Positions 1 to 8,165 of a stretch of DNA of 34,283 bases are shown here, piece after piece. The stretch is from Rhodobacter sp. GTDB lineage: Bacteria > Pseudomonadota > Alphaproteobacteria > Rhodobacterales > Rhodobacteraceae. Position 1 is the first letter of the stretch. Every line of letters starts with the position of its first letter. The notes under the pieces are model-generated. The model made no database searches. It worked only from the letters and a program-made list of their open reading frames with translations, and had not been told where the DNA came from. Location of the stretch: positions 1-34,283 of the forward strand of contig JAPOUP010000267.1 of the NCBI GenBank assembly GCA_026708635.1, in the 5' to 3' direction. Position numbers and translations under genes: made by a program.

Positions 1-167
1 ATATTGGAGCGCGACGGCTTTACACGGTCATGGAGCGTGTGTTCGAGGAACTTTCGTTCGACGCGCCGGAACGGACGGGTGAAGAGGTGACGGTGGACGA
101 GGCATTCGTGGAATCGAACCTCGGTGAGCTCGCTCGATCGATGGATGTCAGTCGCTACGTGCTTTAG
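1..167 (+). CDS. hslU: HslU, ATPase subunit of HslUV protease (C-terminal end only)
   Basis: The window opens inside this gene. Frame 3 gives 54 residues that start [17 protein letters not shown] and end DVSRYVL before TAG at 165-167. This is the C-terminal alpha/beta subdomain of HslU: the sensor-2 type GARR motif, then the final Leu-rich tail that docks into HslV. HslU is the AAA+ unfoldase that feeds proteins to the HslV peptidase in the cytoplasm. The rest of the gene, and presumably hslV, lies left of the window. The tail is complete and shows no damage. Identification is from recalled family sequence; the match is strong despite the short length. Confidence 0.9.
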   Translation, partial: IGARRLYTVMERVFEELSFDAPERTGEEVTVDEAFVESNLGELARSMDVSRYVL

Positions 168-728
168 AATCGTCGGGACCCGGCCTTTGTACCATCCGCC
201 GGTTTAGCGTGAGGAAATTGCGGGACCGGCATTGGTGTCCGGGCGCAAGTCCCGGTCCTGGCTTCCACTGCCCCGCTCCGGTCGCTGCGCGACGATACCC
301 GGATACCCTCATTATGCCAACATCGGCATGACGAGGGGTTCTGGCTGGCCCGCCGCCTAGAGGGCGAGGATCTGGAGGTCGTGGTCTACGACCCGGCCCG
401 CCTCGAGGTCAGCCCGCGCCGGAAAGGCGAAGACAGACCGGATCGACGCCAGGAAGATGGTGCGGACGCTCCGGGCCTGGGACGGGGGCGGCCTGGGCGC
501 GATGTCACCTGTCCTGATCCCGACGGTCGCGAAGAAGGACGCGAAGCGGCTGCGGCGTGCCGCCCGGCGATCCTGCGCGGAATGGCGGTGATCGCGCGTC
601 TACAATTTATGCAAGTGGTAGGCGGCAATCACGCTACCGAATTCAGAGGGCAGCGCGGTTGAAGTTGGGTATTGTGTTGCCGCGCATCCTGTTTTACCAT
701 TTGGTCAAAATTATGGCGGGGACGCCGC
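168..728. other. Gene-poor stretch between hslU and the deaminase operon, carrying IS debris
   Basis: No intact gene is visible in these 561 bases. The part from 168 to 326 holds GC-rich inverted repeats, for example GGACCGG near 221 pairing with CCGGTCC near 251, which could help end hslU transcription, but no T-run follows. The part from 327 to 591 is a decayed transposase, listed separately. The part from 592 to 728 should contain the promoter of the operon that starts at 729; I could not pick a convincing -35/-10 pair. Confidence 0.6.
327..591 (+). pseudogene. IS110-family transposase remnant (N-terminal part, frameshifted)
   Basis: Two adjacent frames read as one broken IS110-type protein. 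From 327 the frame gives HDEGFWLARRLEGEDLEVVV and a YDPARLEV stretch. From 427 a different frame continues with AKTDRIDARKMVRTLRAW, then AMSPVLIPTVAKKDAKRL, and stops at 589-591. In IS110 transposases the order is GFWLAR, a P-S/A-V type linker, RAKTDRIDA, then a SPV-P-EEEDAKR segment, in the N-terminal DEDD nuclease region. So this is the N-terminal region with one frameshift near 426 and everything downstream missing. No intact termini were recognised. It marks the left side of the catabolic operon. Confidence 0.75.
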
Positions 729-2048
729 ATGTTAGACCTGCTGCTGCGCTCGGCAAATTTGCCTGATGGGCGCGGACCTATCGACATCGCCGTCAAGGAC
801 GGTCGCATTGTTAAAATATCCTCAGGGATCAAGGCCGACGCGAACATCGTGATCGACTCAACCGACCGCTTGGTAGCGCCACCTTTTGTCGATCCGCACT
901 TCCACATGGACGCTACGCTAAGCATTGGGCAGCCGCGCCTCAACGAGTCAGGAACGCTTTTGGAGGGGATCGCCCTCTGGGGCGAGTTGAAGCCGCTGCT
1001 GACATCCGAGGCAGTCATGGACCGGGCCTTGCGGTACTGTGATCTGGCTGTCACGCAAGGGCTTCTGTCCATCCGCAGCCACGTGGACGTGTCCACAACA
1101 CCGATGGTCTGCGTCGAGGCGCTGCTGGAGGTCAAAAAGCGCGTCTCCTCCTATATTGACCTGCAACTGGTCGCCTTCCCCCAGGACGGGCTCTATCGTG
1201 CCGCCGGCGCTGAGAAAAACCTGATTCGCGCGCTCGATATGGGCGTCGACGTTGTCGGTGGTATCCCGCATTTTGAACGCACCATGGAGGATGGCGCACG
1301 ATCGGTGAAACGGCTCTGTCAGATCGCAGCGGACAGAGATCTTCCTGTAGACCTGCACTGTGACGAAAGTGACGATCCCATGTCGCGTCATATCGAAACA
1401 CTGGCGGCGGAGACCACACGGCTCGGTCTCGGTGGCCGCGTTGTGGCGAGCCATGCCACCGCTATGCACTCATACGACAATTACTACGCGACAAAGCTGA
1501 CCCCACTTATTGCCGAGTCGGGCATGCACGTGGTTCCGAACCCACTTATCAACATCACGTTGCAAGGCCGGTCGGACACCTATCCGAGAAGGCGTGGCCT
1601 ATCCCGTATACCGGAGCTTCTTGCGGTGGGCGTAAACGTGGCGTTTGGACAGGACTGCACCATGGACCCGTGGTATTCGTTGGGTTCCGCCGATATGCTG
1701 GAGGTCGCCCATATGGGGATTCACGCCGTCCCAATGACCTCACGGGCGGCTATGGCCTGGGCCTTCGACAGCGTGACGCTCGGGGGCGCGGCGGCCATGG
1801 GCCTGCCGGATCCAACCCTGCGGGAGGGCGGGCCAGCCAGCATGGTGGTGCTTCAGGCCCGCGATCGGATCGAAGCCATCCGGCTGCGCGCCACCCGCCT
1901 CGCGGTGATCCGCGAAGGCCGCGTGCTGTCACAGGCACCTCCGCGCCGCGCAGTACTGTCGCTCAAAGGGCGGCCCTCCACGCTGGATCCGGCGGACTAC
2001 GCGCCGCCAATAGAGAGATCAAGCCAGCCAAATCAAGAAAGGACATAG
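729..2048 (+). CDS. Cytosine-deaminase-like metal-dependent amidohydrolase
   Basis: A 439-residue amidohydrolase closely resembling CodA/AtzC-type deaminases, probably cytosolic. Metal ligands are visible: PHFHMD (His57, His59), LHCDE (His210, with Glu213 as general acid/base), SHATAMHS (His242) and GQDCTMDPWY (Asp309). In E. coli CodA the last motif is GHDDVFDPWY, so the His before the metal Asp is Gln here and the substrate-contacting Asp after it is Cys310. The family fold is certain, but cytosine itself may not be the substrate. I chose ATG 729 because GGCGGGGA lies just upstream and the protein then starts like the family (MLDLLLRSANLPDG); an in-frame upstream start at 672 would add 19 atypical residues. 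It is the first gene of a six-gene operon with a binding protein, amidase and nucleoside-type importer, pointing to catabolism of an imported cyclic amide or nucleobase. Confidence 0.9.
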   Translation: MLDLLLRSANLPDGRGPIDIAVKDGRIVKISSGIKADANIVIDSTDRLVAPPFVDPHFHMDATLSIGQPRLNESGTLLEGIALWGELKPLLTSEAVMDRALRYCDLAVTQGLLSIRSHVDVSTTPMVCVEALLEVKKRVSSYIDLQLVAFPQDGLYRAAGAEKNLIRALDMGVDVVGGIPHFERTMEDGARSVKRLCQIAADRDLPVDLHCDESDDPMSRHIETLAAETTRLGLGGRVVASHATAMHSYDNYYATKLTPLIAESGMHVVPNPLINITLQGRSDTYPRRRGLSRIPELLAVGVNVAFGQDCTMDPWYSLGSADMLEVAHMGIHAVPMTSRAAMAWAFDSVTLGGAAAMGLPDPTLREGGPASMVVLQARDRIEAIRLRATRLAVIREGRVLSQAPPRRAVLSLKGRPSTLDPADYAPPIERSSQPNQERT

Positions 2049-2050
2049 CC

Positions 2051-3034
2051 ATGACCATTACAACCACCCGCCGCACATTGATGGCAGGGGCCGCCGCCAC
2101 ACTGGCGCTTCCCGCCTATTTCCGCCGTGCGAATGCACAGTCCGCACTTCGCGTTGCCGGCGTCCATGCCAGCCCAGTCGAAAACGCCTGGAACAGCCGC
2201 ATTCACCTTGCCATGCAGGAAGCCGCAAAAACGGGCCTACTTGAATACGAGTTTTCTGAAAGTGTCACGGCTACCGACTATCCCCGCGCCATGCGCGAAT
2301 ACGCGGAAGCGGGGATGCAGTTGATCTGGGGCGAGTCCTACGCCGTCGAACGAGAGGCCCGTGAAGTAGCGACCGACTATGCCGAGACAGCGTTCCTCAT
2401 GGGATCCTCCGGTGGGCCGCAGGGCGACAATTTCGGCGTATTCGGGACCCGCAACCACGAGGCCGCCTATCTCGCCGGCATGCTCGCCGGGACCATGTCC
2501 GATAGCAACGTCTACGGCTCAGTCGGCGGCTATCCGATTCCGGAGGTGAATCTGTTGATCAACGCCTTCCGCATGGGGGTCAGCGAGGTGAACCCCGACG
2601 CGACATTCCTCAACGGCTTCATCGGCGCTTGGTTCGACCCGGCACGTGCGCAGGAGGCCGCGGTCGCCCAGATCGATGCAGGTGCTGACATCCTTTTTGG
2701 CGAGCGGATCGGCACGGCGGACGGAGCGCAGGCGCGCGGCGTAAAGGCCATCGGCAGCCTAATCGACTATACCCCGCGCTATCCCGACACGGTCTTCGCC
2801 AACGCAATCTGGAATTACGGACCCACCATCGCGGCGGTCGTGGCCGACGTTCAGGCAGACAAACAGGTAGGGCGCGACTACACCGAGTACTCCTTTATGG
2901 CCCATGGCGGCAACGAACTTGTCTACGTGGCCGACATGGTGCCGGCAGACGCCATTCCAGGCATGGAGGCCAGAAAGAAGATGATCGAGGCGGGTGTTTT
3001 CGAGGTTCCCATCGATCCTGCCGAGCCCGCCTGA
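2051..3034 (+). CDS. BMP/PnrA-family substrate-binding lipoprotein-like protein, Tat-exported
   Basis: A 327-residue periplasmic binding protein of the BMP (basic membrane protein)/PnrA family, which binds nucleosides and related molecules for ABC importers. The N-terminus, TRRTLMAGAAATLALP followed by a cleavage region near ANAQS (about residue 30), is a twin-arginine type signal (RRTLM). There is no lipobox Cys, so it is likely a soluble periplasmic protein. Mid-protein segments GTRNHEAAYLAGMLAG and GADILFGERIGTADGAQARG are typical of the family. It starts 2 bases after the deaminase stop, with AAGAAAGG upstream as ribosome site. It should capture the ligand for the importer encoded from 4404 on. 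The ligand cannot be read from sequence; a nucleobase-like compound is inferred from the neighbouring deaminase. Confidence 0.88.
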   Translation: MTITTTRRTLMAGAAATLALPAYFRRANAQSALRVAGVHASPVENAWNSRIHLAMQEAAKTGLLEYEFSESVTATDYPRAMREYAEAGMQLIWGESYAVEREAREVATDYAETAFLMGSSGGPQGDNFGVFGTRNHEAAYLAGMLAGTMSDSNVYGSVGGYPIPEVNLLINAFRMGVSEVNPDATFLNGFIGAWFDPARAQEAAVAQIDAGADILFGERIGTADGAQARGVKAIGSLIDYTPRYPDTVFANAIWNYGPTIAAVVADVQADKQVGRDYTEYSFMAHGGNELVYVADMVPADAIPGMEARKKMIEAGVFEVPIDPAEPA

Positions 3035-3048
3035 AAAGCTTTAGGCAC

Positions 3049-4407
3049 GTGGCGGACGCAACAGCGCTAGCGGTGGCGATTGCGGGGGGCGCGGTCAGCC
3101 CACAGGCGGTCGTGGATGCCACATATGATGCGGCCAAAGCGCGCGAGGATCTCGGTGCAGTCGTCGCCTTGCTTCCCAAGTGCATGGCCGTACGAACGGT
3201 GAAGGAGGGTGCGGCTACGGGTGGCCCCTTCGCCGGCGTCCCAATGCTGGCTAAGGACTTAGGCGCTCAGGTGGCCAATCTGCGGCAAGGCCTGGGATCT
3301 GAGGCGCTACGACTGCGACTGCCTGAGACAGATCGCGAGAGCGAGGGTCGCCTAACACAGGCGTTTCGGGCCGGTGGGCTGGCGCCCGTCGGTCTCTCGA
3401 CCGTCCCCGAATTCGGCTTCGCACTTAGTTCCGAACCTCCACGAGGACCCGTGGCGCGCAATCCGTTTGATACTGATCGAACGCCCGGCGGCTCGTCCGG
3501 CGGGGCTGCGGCGGCGGTGGCCGGCGGGATCGTTTCCATCGCCCACGCCACCGATGCGGCGGGCTCCCTCCGTGTGCCGGCCGCGGCATGCGGGCTCTGG
3601 GGGCTGAAACCCTCGCGTGGGGCGGAGGTGTCCGGACCTATCTTTGCAAACCACCTGATGGGTATCGCATCCGAGGGAGTCTTGGCCCGGTCGCTCCGGG
3701 ATGTCGCGGCGGCTTATGAGTTGACACGCTTGACGACGGCCGAGGCCCGGCTACCACGAGCGCCGGTGATCGGGCTGGCAATCCCGTCAGAGTGCGGATC
3801 GGGCGAAGCCGACGCGGCCTTGCTTGTTTCGGGTCATCTGGCTGATGCGGGATGCGAGATCGTGGACATAAATACACCGGAGACGTTGGGGCGGGAAGTC
3901 CACCGTCTGATCGGAGAGATTCTTGCCGTGGCACTCACTGCCGTTCTAGATTCGGTTGATGTCCCTGACGCCGAAATCAGCCCTCTCGCCGCCACGAACC
4001 GGGCGCGGGGCCGCGTGATGTCAGGGACGCAGGTCTTCGCCATGACCAACCGGCTGGCGAAACTTTCGGATGCTACGCATAACGCGCTTCTGTCGCGATG
4101 CGACGCGGCGCTGATGCCTGTCCTGTCCGGCCCTCCGCCACGAACCGGGCACTTTACCACCGACCATGCCGATCTTGACCGGCATTTGGAACGGATGGAG
4201 GTCATGGCCCCCTGCGTGGCGCTCGCCAATCTTGCAGGCCTTCCGGCTTTGGCCATCCCGGCGGCTATGTCGGATGGCCTCCCACGCGGGGCGCAAATCA
4301 TTGGTCCACCGCACTCCGACCGCGCGCTCCTGGCTCTTGCCTCGCGGATCGTCCCGGCTCTGCCGCAGATTCCTTTTCCTTTTCCCATTGCGGGAATGCC
4401 GGAATGA
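3049..4407 (+). CDS. Amidase-signature (AS) family hydrolase
   Basis: A 452-residue hydrolase of the amidase-signature family, which cleaves C-N amide or urea-type bonds using a Ser-cisSer-Lys triad. The triad is visible: Lys69 in AGVPMLAKDLG, the cis-Ser at about 149 in GGSSGG, and the nucleophile Ser173 in TDAAGSLRVPAA, where the common DTGGS is DAAGS. The GLWGLKPSRG motif follows directly. Length is normal. It begins with GTG 14 bases after the binding-protein stop and has only a weak AGG as ribosome site, so it may rely on coupled translation. Its ATGA stop/start overlap with the ATPase gene places it firmly in the operon. A role after the deaminase, opening or trimming an amide of the imported compound, is inference. 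Gln/Asn-tRNA amidation (GatA) is unlikely because the context is catabolic. Confidence 0.85.
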   Translation: MADATALAVAIAGGAVSPQAVVDATYDAAKAREDLGAVVALLPKCMAVRTVKEGAATGGPFAGVPMLAKDLGAQVANLRQGLGSEALRLRLPETDRESEGRLTQAFRAGGLAPVGLSTVPEFGFALSSEPPRGPVARNPFDTDRTPGGSSGGAAAAVAGGIVSIAHATDAAGSLRVPAAACGLWGLKPSRGAEVSGPIFANHLMGIASEGVLARSLRDVAAAYELTRLTTAEARLPRAPVIGLAIPSECGSGEADAALLVSGHLADAGCEIVDINTPETLGREVHRLIGEILAVALTAVLDSVDVPDAEISPLAATNRARGRVMSGTQVFAMTNRLAKLSDATHNALLSRCDAALMPVLSGPPPRTGHFTTDHADLDRHLERMEVMAPCVALANLAGLPALAIPAAMSDGLPRGAQIIGPPHSDRALLALASRIVPALPQIPFPFPIAGMPE

Positions 4408-5924
4408 GCACAGTCCTGCGCCTCGACCGGATCACCAAACGCTTTGGCGGTGTGACCGCCAATGACGACGTGACCCTAAAACTGAAGGAAGGTGAGATTC
4501 TCGCGCTTCTGGGAGAAAACGGTGCGGGCAAGACAACGTTGATGAACATCCTTTTTGGCCACTACGCCGCCGATGAGGGTACGGTGAAGGTCTTTGGGAA
4601 GACGCTGCCGCCCGGTCGCCCGCGCGCCGCCATCAAGGCCGGTGTCGGCATGGTGCACCAGCATTTCACGCTAGCCGGCAACCTGAGCGTCCTTGACAAC
4701 GTTATGCTGGGATCGGAACCACTATTGCGCGCCAAGAGCCGCTGCGAGGAGGGCCGCGCCCGACTACTTGCGCTTTCGGAGCAATTTGGCCTGACAGTCG
4801 ACCCCGATGCACGCGTGCTCGGTCTGTCTATAGGAGAACGCCAGCGTGTCGAAATCCTGAAGGCGCTTTACCGCGACGCGCGAATCCTGATTCTGGACGA
4901 GCCCACCGCCGTCCTTGCCCGACCTGAGGCGCACCGCCTGTTCGATACCTTGCGAAGCATGACCCGACAGGGCCTGTCGATCATCTTCATCAGTCACAAG
5001 CTAAACGAAGTCATGGCCGCTTCCGACCGGATCACCATCCTTCGAGAAGGCCGGATAATGGCCGAACGCACGCCCACCGAGACCTCGTCTGATGAACTGG
5101 CCGAACTCATGGTCGGGTGCCGAGTGACGCGACCCAAGCGGGAGGCTCATGCGATTGGTCCACCACGGCTGGTGGCCGAGGACGTGACGGTTCATCTCGA
5201 CGGCAAGCCTATGTTGAAAGGTGTGTCCTTCACGGTACACGCCGGCGAGATCCTCGGCATTGTCGGTGTTTCCGGTAACGGACAGGTGGCGCTTGGGGCT
5301 CTCCTGTCGGGCGTCGCAGCGCCAGAGACCGGGCGGCTCACGCTGGAGGGGCGTGAGATCGGCGGTCAGGGGCCGCGCGCCTTTATCGCCGAGGGGGTCG
5401 GACGCATCCCTGAGGACCGCCACGCGGAGGGGGTTGTGGGAGAACTGTCGGTCTGGGAGAATGGCGTTCTGGAACATCTGGCAACTCCCGAGTTTTCCAC
5501 CCATGGCTTCGTTCGGCGCGGCGTGGCGCGGTGCCATGCGGCGGATCTCATCAAGCGGTTCGACGTTCGCGGCGCCACTCCTGAAATGCGTATCCGATTG
5601 CTCTCGGGCGGCAATATACAGAAGCTGATCCTCGGCCGCGTGTTGGCTGCCGCACCGAAGGTCATCATCGCCAATCAGCCCACGCGCGGCCTTGATGAAG
5701 GTGCCATCGCTGCTGTGCATGGCGAACTCCTATCTGCGCGGGAGGCGGGCGCGGCGACAATCCTTATCTCGGAAGACCTTGAAGAAGCCGTGGGCCTGTC
5801 CGACCGGCTGCAGGCCATCGTCGGGGGACGCCTGTCGCAACCTGTGGCGGCGGAAAGGGCCGACTCCCGCCGCCTAGGTCTGATGATGGCCGGTGTCTGG
5901 GAAGAGCTAGGCGATGCGGCTTGA
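4404..5924 (+). CDS. Nucleoside-type ABC importer ATPase with two nucleotide-binding domains
   Basis: A 506-residue cytoplasmic ATPase with tandem ABC domains, as in NupA/YufO and sugar importers. Domain 1 has Walker A GENGAGKT (37-44), Q-loop Gln in MVHQHFTL (about 86), signature LSIGERQRVE (about 141), Walker B ILILDEPTAVL (161-171) and H-loop ISHKL (about 198). Domain 2 has a degenerate Walker A, GVSGNGQVALG (about 288), signature LSGGNIQKLI, and VIIANQPTRGLD as Walker B region. The degenerate second P-loop is normal in this family, where one site is weak. ATG overlaps the amidase stop (ATGA) and the 3' end overlaps the next gene by 11 bases. Together with the two permeases and the BMP protein it forms a complete importer. 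Confidence 0.92.
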   Translation: MSTVLRLDRITKRFGGVTANDDVTLKLKEGEILALLGENGAGKTTLMNILFGHYAADEGTVKVFGKTLPPGRPRAAIKAGVGMVHQHFTLAGNLSVLDNVMLGSEPLLRAKSRCEEGRARLLALSEQFGLTVDPDARVLGLSIGERQRVEILKALYRDARILILDEPTAVLARPEAHRLFDTLRSMTRQGLSIIFISHKLNEVMAASDRITILREGRIMAERTPTETSSDELAELMVGCRVTRPKREAHAIGPPRLVAEDVTVHLDGKPMLKGVSFTVHAGEILGIVGVSGNGQVALGALLSGVAAPETGRLTLEGREIGGQGPRAFIAEGVGRIPEDRHAEGVVGELSVWENGVLEHLATPEFSTHGFVRRGVARCHAADLIKRFDVRGATPEMRIRLLSGGNIQKLILGRVLAAAPKVIIANQPTRGLDEGAIAAVHGELLSAREAGAATILISEDLEEAVGLSDRLQAIVGGRLSQPVAAERADSRRLGLMMAGVWEELGDAA

Positions 5925-6963
5925 AAGACGCGCAAGCGTGCCATGGACACTAGCGGTCTCCACGCCGTTCGTCGCCATCGCGGTGGCCTTGGCTCTCTCT
6001 GCCATGCTGATCCTTGCCGCCGGGGTGAACCCACTTTTGGCCTACGTTGAGATACTGCGCGGCTCACTGGGCTCACGCCTCGCGGTGACGGAGACGCTGA
6101 CCCGAGCTGTCCCACTCGTGCTGACCGGGCTGGCGGTCGCCGTCGCCTTCCGCGCGCGTTTCTGGAACATCGGGGGAGAAGGGCAGTTCTACCTCGGCGC
6201 ACTGTCCGTGGCCTGGGTGGGCCATAACCTGATCTCGGGACTGCCTCCAGCGATAGGGATCGCCGTCCTGATAGTCGTCGGCATGGTGGCAGGTGCACTC
6301 CTGCTGAGCGGACCGGCCTACTTGCGGTTACGGTTCGGCGTGGATGAAGTTGTCACGACACTTCTGATGAATTTCATCGTCATCCTATTCGTGGGCTTGA
6401 TGATCGAGGGACCGCTGCGCGACCCGCTGGCGTTCGGCTGGCCGCAATCGGTACCAGTGGACAAGGCATACCGCCTACCGGATCTGATCCCGAACACGCG
6501 GCTTCATATCGGTCTTCTGATCGCCTTGACCATAGCGGGTATTATCTGGCTGCTTCTCGCACGAACCGTCTTCGGGATGGAAGCACGGGCGTTGGGTCTC
6601 AACGCGCGCGCTGCGGAATTCGCAGGTGTTTCCCTTCCACGCACGATCATCGGCGTGGCCCTTCTGTCCGGCGGGTTGGCAGGGCTGGCGGGAGTTATCG
6701 AAGTAACGGGCGTGACGGGCGGCGTGACTACCACCATGTCGCCCGGCTTCGGCTATGCGGGCATTGTCGTGGCAATGCTGGCCGCGTTGCATCCGGCTGG
6801 AGTTGTTGCCGCTGCTGTCTTTGTGGCTACGATCTTCGTCGGAGCAGACGCGATGAGTCGAGCGACAGGCGTGCCGTCCTTCATCGCCGATGTTATTGTG
6901 GCTCTGGCGCTACTGACGATGCTGGTCGCGCTCCTCTTCAGCAGCTACAGAATCCGCCGATGA
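5914..6963 (+). CDS. ABC importer permease, BPD_transp_2 type (first subunit)
   Basis: A 349-residue multi-pass inner-membrane permease of the branched-chain/nucleoside/sugar type (NupB/YufP-like). It opens with a hydrophobic helix at about residues 13-37 (AIAVALALSAMLILAAGV) and continues with FRARFWNIGGEGQFYLGA, the coupling motif that contacts the ATPase in this class. GLNARAAEFAGVS is the second family hallmark. The C-terminal third is strongly hydrophobic and ends SSYRIRR. It starts within the ATPase gene and its stop overlaps the next start (ATGA at 6960-6963). It pairs with the next gene as a heterodimeric channel. Confidence 0.9.
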   Translation: MRLERRASVPWTLAVSTPFVAIAVALALSAMLILAAGVNPLLAYVEILRGSLGSRLAVTETLTRAVPLVLTGLAVAVAFRARFWNIGGEGQFYLGALSVAWVGHNLISGLPPAIGIAVLIVVGMVAGALLLSGPAYLRLRFGVDEVVTTLLMNFIVILFVGLMIEGPLRDPLAFGWPQSVPVDKAYRLPDLIPNTRLHIGLLIALTIAGIIWLLLARTVFGMEARALGLNARAAEFAGVSLPRTIIGVALLSGGLAGLAGVIEVTGVTGGVTTTMSPGFGYAGIVVAMLAALHPAGVVAAAVFVATIFVGADAMSRATGVPSFIADVIVALALLTMLVALLFSSYRIRR

Positions 6964-7901
6964 TCGAATCGCTCGATCTCCTGTTCAGTGCGAGCCTCTG
7001 GGCGGCGGTTCTTCGCATCGCCACTCCGCTTATCTTCGGAGTGCTAGGTGCGCTTTTGTGTGAGCGTTCAGGTGTCTTGAACCTCGGGATCGAGGGAGTC
7101 ATGACTATGGGCGCGATGAGCGGCTGGCTCTCGGTGTTCCTCGGCTCGGATCTCTGGACAGGTCTCCTGATTGCGGCGGCGGCGGGAGCGCTCATTGGGC
7201 TGTTGCATGCGCTCTTGACCGTACCGCTTGGCTTGTCGCAGCACGTGTCAGGCCTCGGCATAACGCTTTTTGCCTCGGCGCTGGCCTATTACCTCTACCG
7301 CCTGATCGTGACCGTTGGGGAATCTCCTCCGACGATCGATCCCTTCCGTCCACTCGATATCCCGATCCTGTCAGACCTCCCATTCCTCGGACCCGTCCTC
7401 TTCGTGCAGACAGCGCCCACCTACCTCGCACTCATTGCCGTGGCGGTCATAGCATACGTTCTGGCCCGAACGCCGCTTGGCCTAGCGATCCGGATGACAG
7501 GGGAGAACCCCCACACGGTGGAGTCCCAAGGGCTTGATCCGGCGCTCATCCGCATTGGCTGCGTTATGGCGGGTTCAGCGCTCATGGCTTTGGGCGGCGC
7601 GTTCCTGACAACAGCGGCTTTCAACAGTTTTTTCCCTGAAATGGTACAGGGACGAGGCTGGATCTGCATAGCCCTCGTGGTCTTCTCATCCTGGCGACCG
7701 GGAAAAGCGCTTCTGGGTGCCCTGCTCTTTGCATTTTTTGATGCCTACCAATTGCGCCTGCAAACTGTCGTGGAGGGCGTGCCCTACCAACTGTTCCTTA
7801 TGGCACCCTATATCCTGTCCATCGTCGCACTCATCCTGGTGGCCCGCCGTGCACAGGTGCCGGCAGCGTTGATGACCCCTTATAGAAGGGGAGAGCGCTA
7901 G
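6960..7901 (+). CDS. ABC importer permease, BPD_transp_2 type (second subunit)
   Basis: A 313-residue multi-pass permease of the NupC/YufQ type. The hallmark ERSGVLNLGIEGVMTMGAMS (about residues 38-57) is the ATPase-coupling region, and TPLGLAIRMTGENPHTVESQG is the matching central loop. It carries roughly eight hydrophobic segments and ends VPAALMTPYRRGER. Its start overlaps the previous stop (ATGA). Its TAG stop is part of a CTAG tetranucleotide (7898-7901) that is also the apparent target of the IS5-family remnant starting at 7902. The insertion therefore lies immediately behind the operon and does not obviously truncate the protein. The last four residues would be the same before insertion if the CTAG was already there. 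Confidence 0.9.
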   Translation: MIESLDLLFSASLWAAVLRIATPLIFGVLGALLCERSGVLNLGIEGVMTMGAMSGWLSVFLGSDLWTGLLIAAAAGALIGLLHALLTVPLGLSQHVSGLGITLFASALAYYLYRLIVTVGESPPTIDPFRPLDIPILSDLPFLGPVLFVQTAPTYLALIAVAVIAYVLARTPLGLAIRMTGENPHTVESQGLDPALIRIGCVMAGSALMALGGAFLTTAAFNSFFPEMVQGRGWICIALVVFSSWRPGKALLGALLFAFFDAYQLRLQTVVEGVPYQLFLMAPYILSIVALILVARRAQVPAALMTPYRRGER

Positions 7902-8165
7902 CGTCCGTTGAGAGTCATCTCCCGGCGGCCAAACTGGGGACGAGAAGAATCCCCGCCGTGGAGCTCTCGTCCGTCCTGTCGTATCGCTTCCCGATCGCCC
8001 CGCTCCCCGCGACGAGGCTTTCCACCGGAACCGGACGTCTCCACCCGTACGCCTCACGGTCACACTCCCGGGGCGCCGTCCGGTTCTGCCGTGTGGGAAT
8101 CACCGCCTCCGCACCATTTCCCACCAGATCTCCAAGCAGGTCAAATCAGGGGCTGGCTGTGTCAG
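7902..8165 (-). pseudogene. IS5-family transposase remnant (C-terminal part)
   Basis: Read leftward, one frame gives GAEAVIPTRQNRTAPRECD, then REAYGWRRPVPVE, GAIGKRYDRTDES and GILLVPSLAAGR before TGA. IS5-type transposases end with AVIP-R-NR..PRE-D-EAY..R..VE, then a loop, RAIATRYDKT and a hydrophobic LAA tail, so the order and key words match. An in-frame stop at about 8147-8149 and missing upstream parts show decay. After the TGA the sequence GATGACTCTCAACGGACG runs to CTAG at 7898-7901, which fits the YTAR target of IS5 elements. The remnant at 33977-34115 has nearly the same right end. No left end was identified. Confidence 0.7.
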
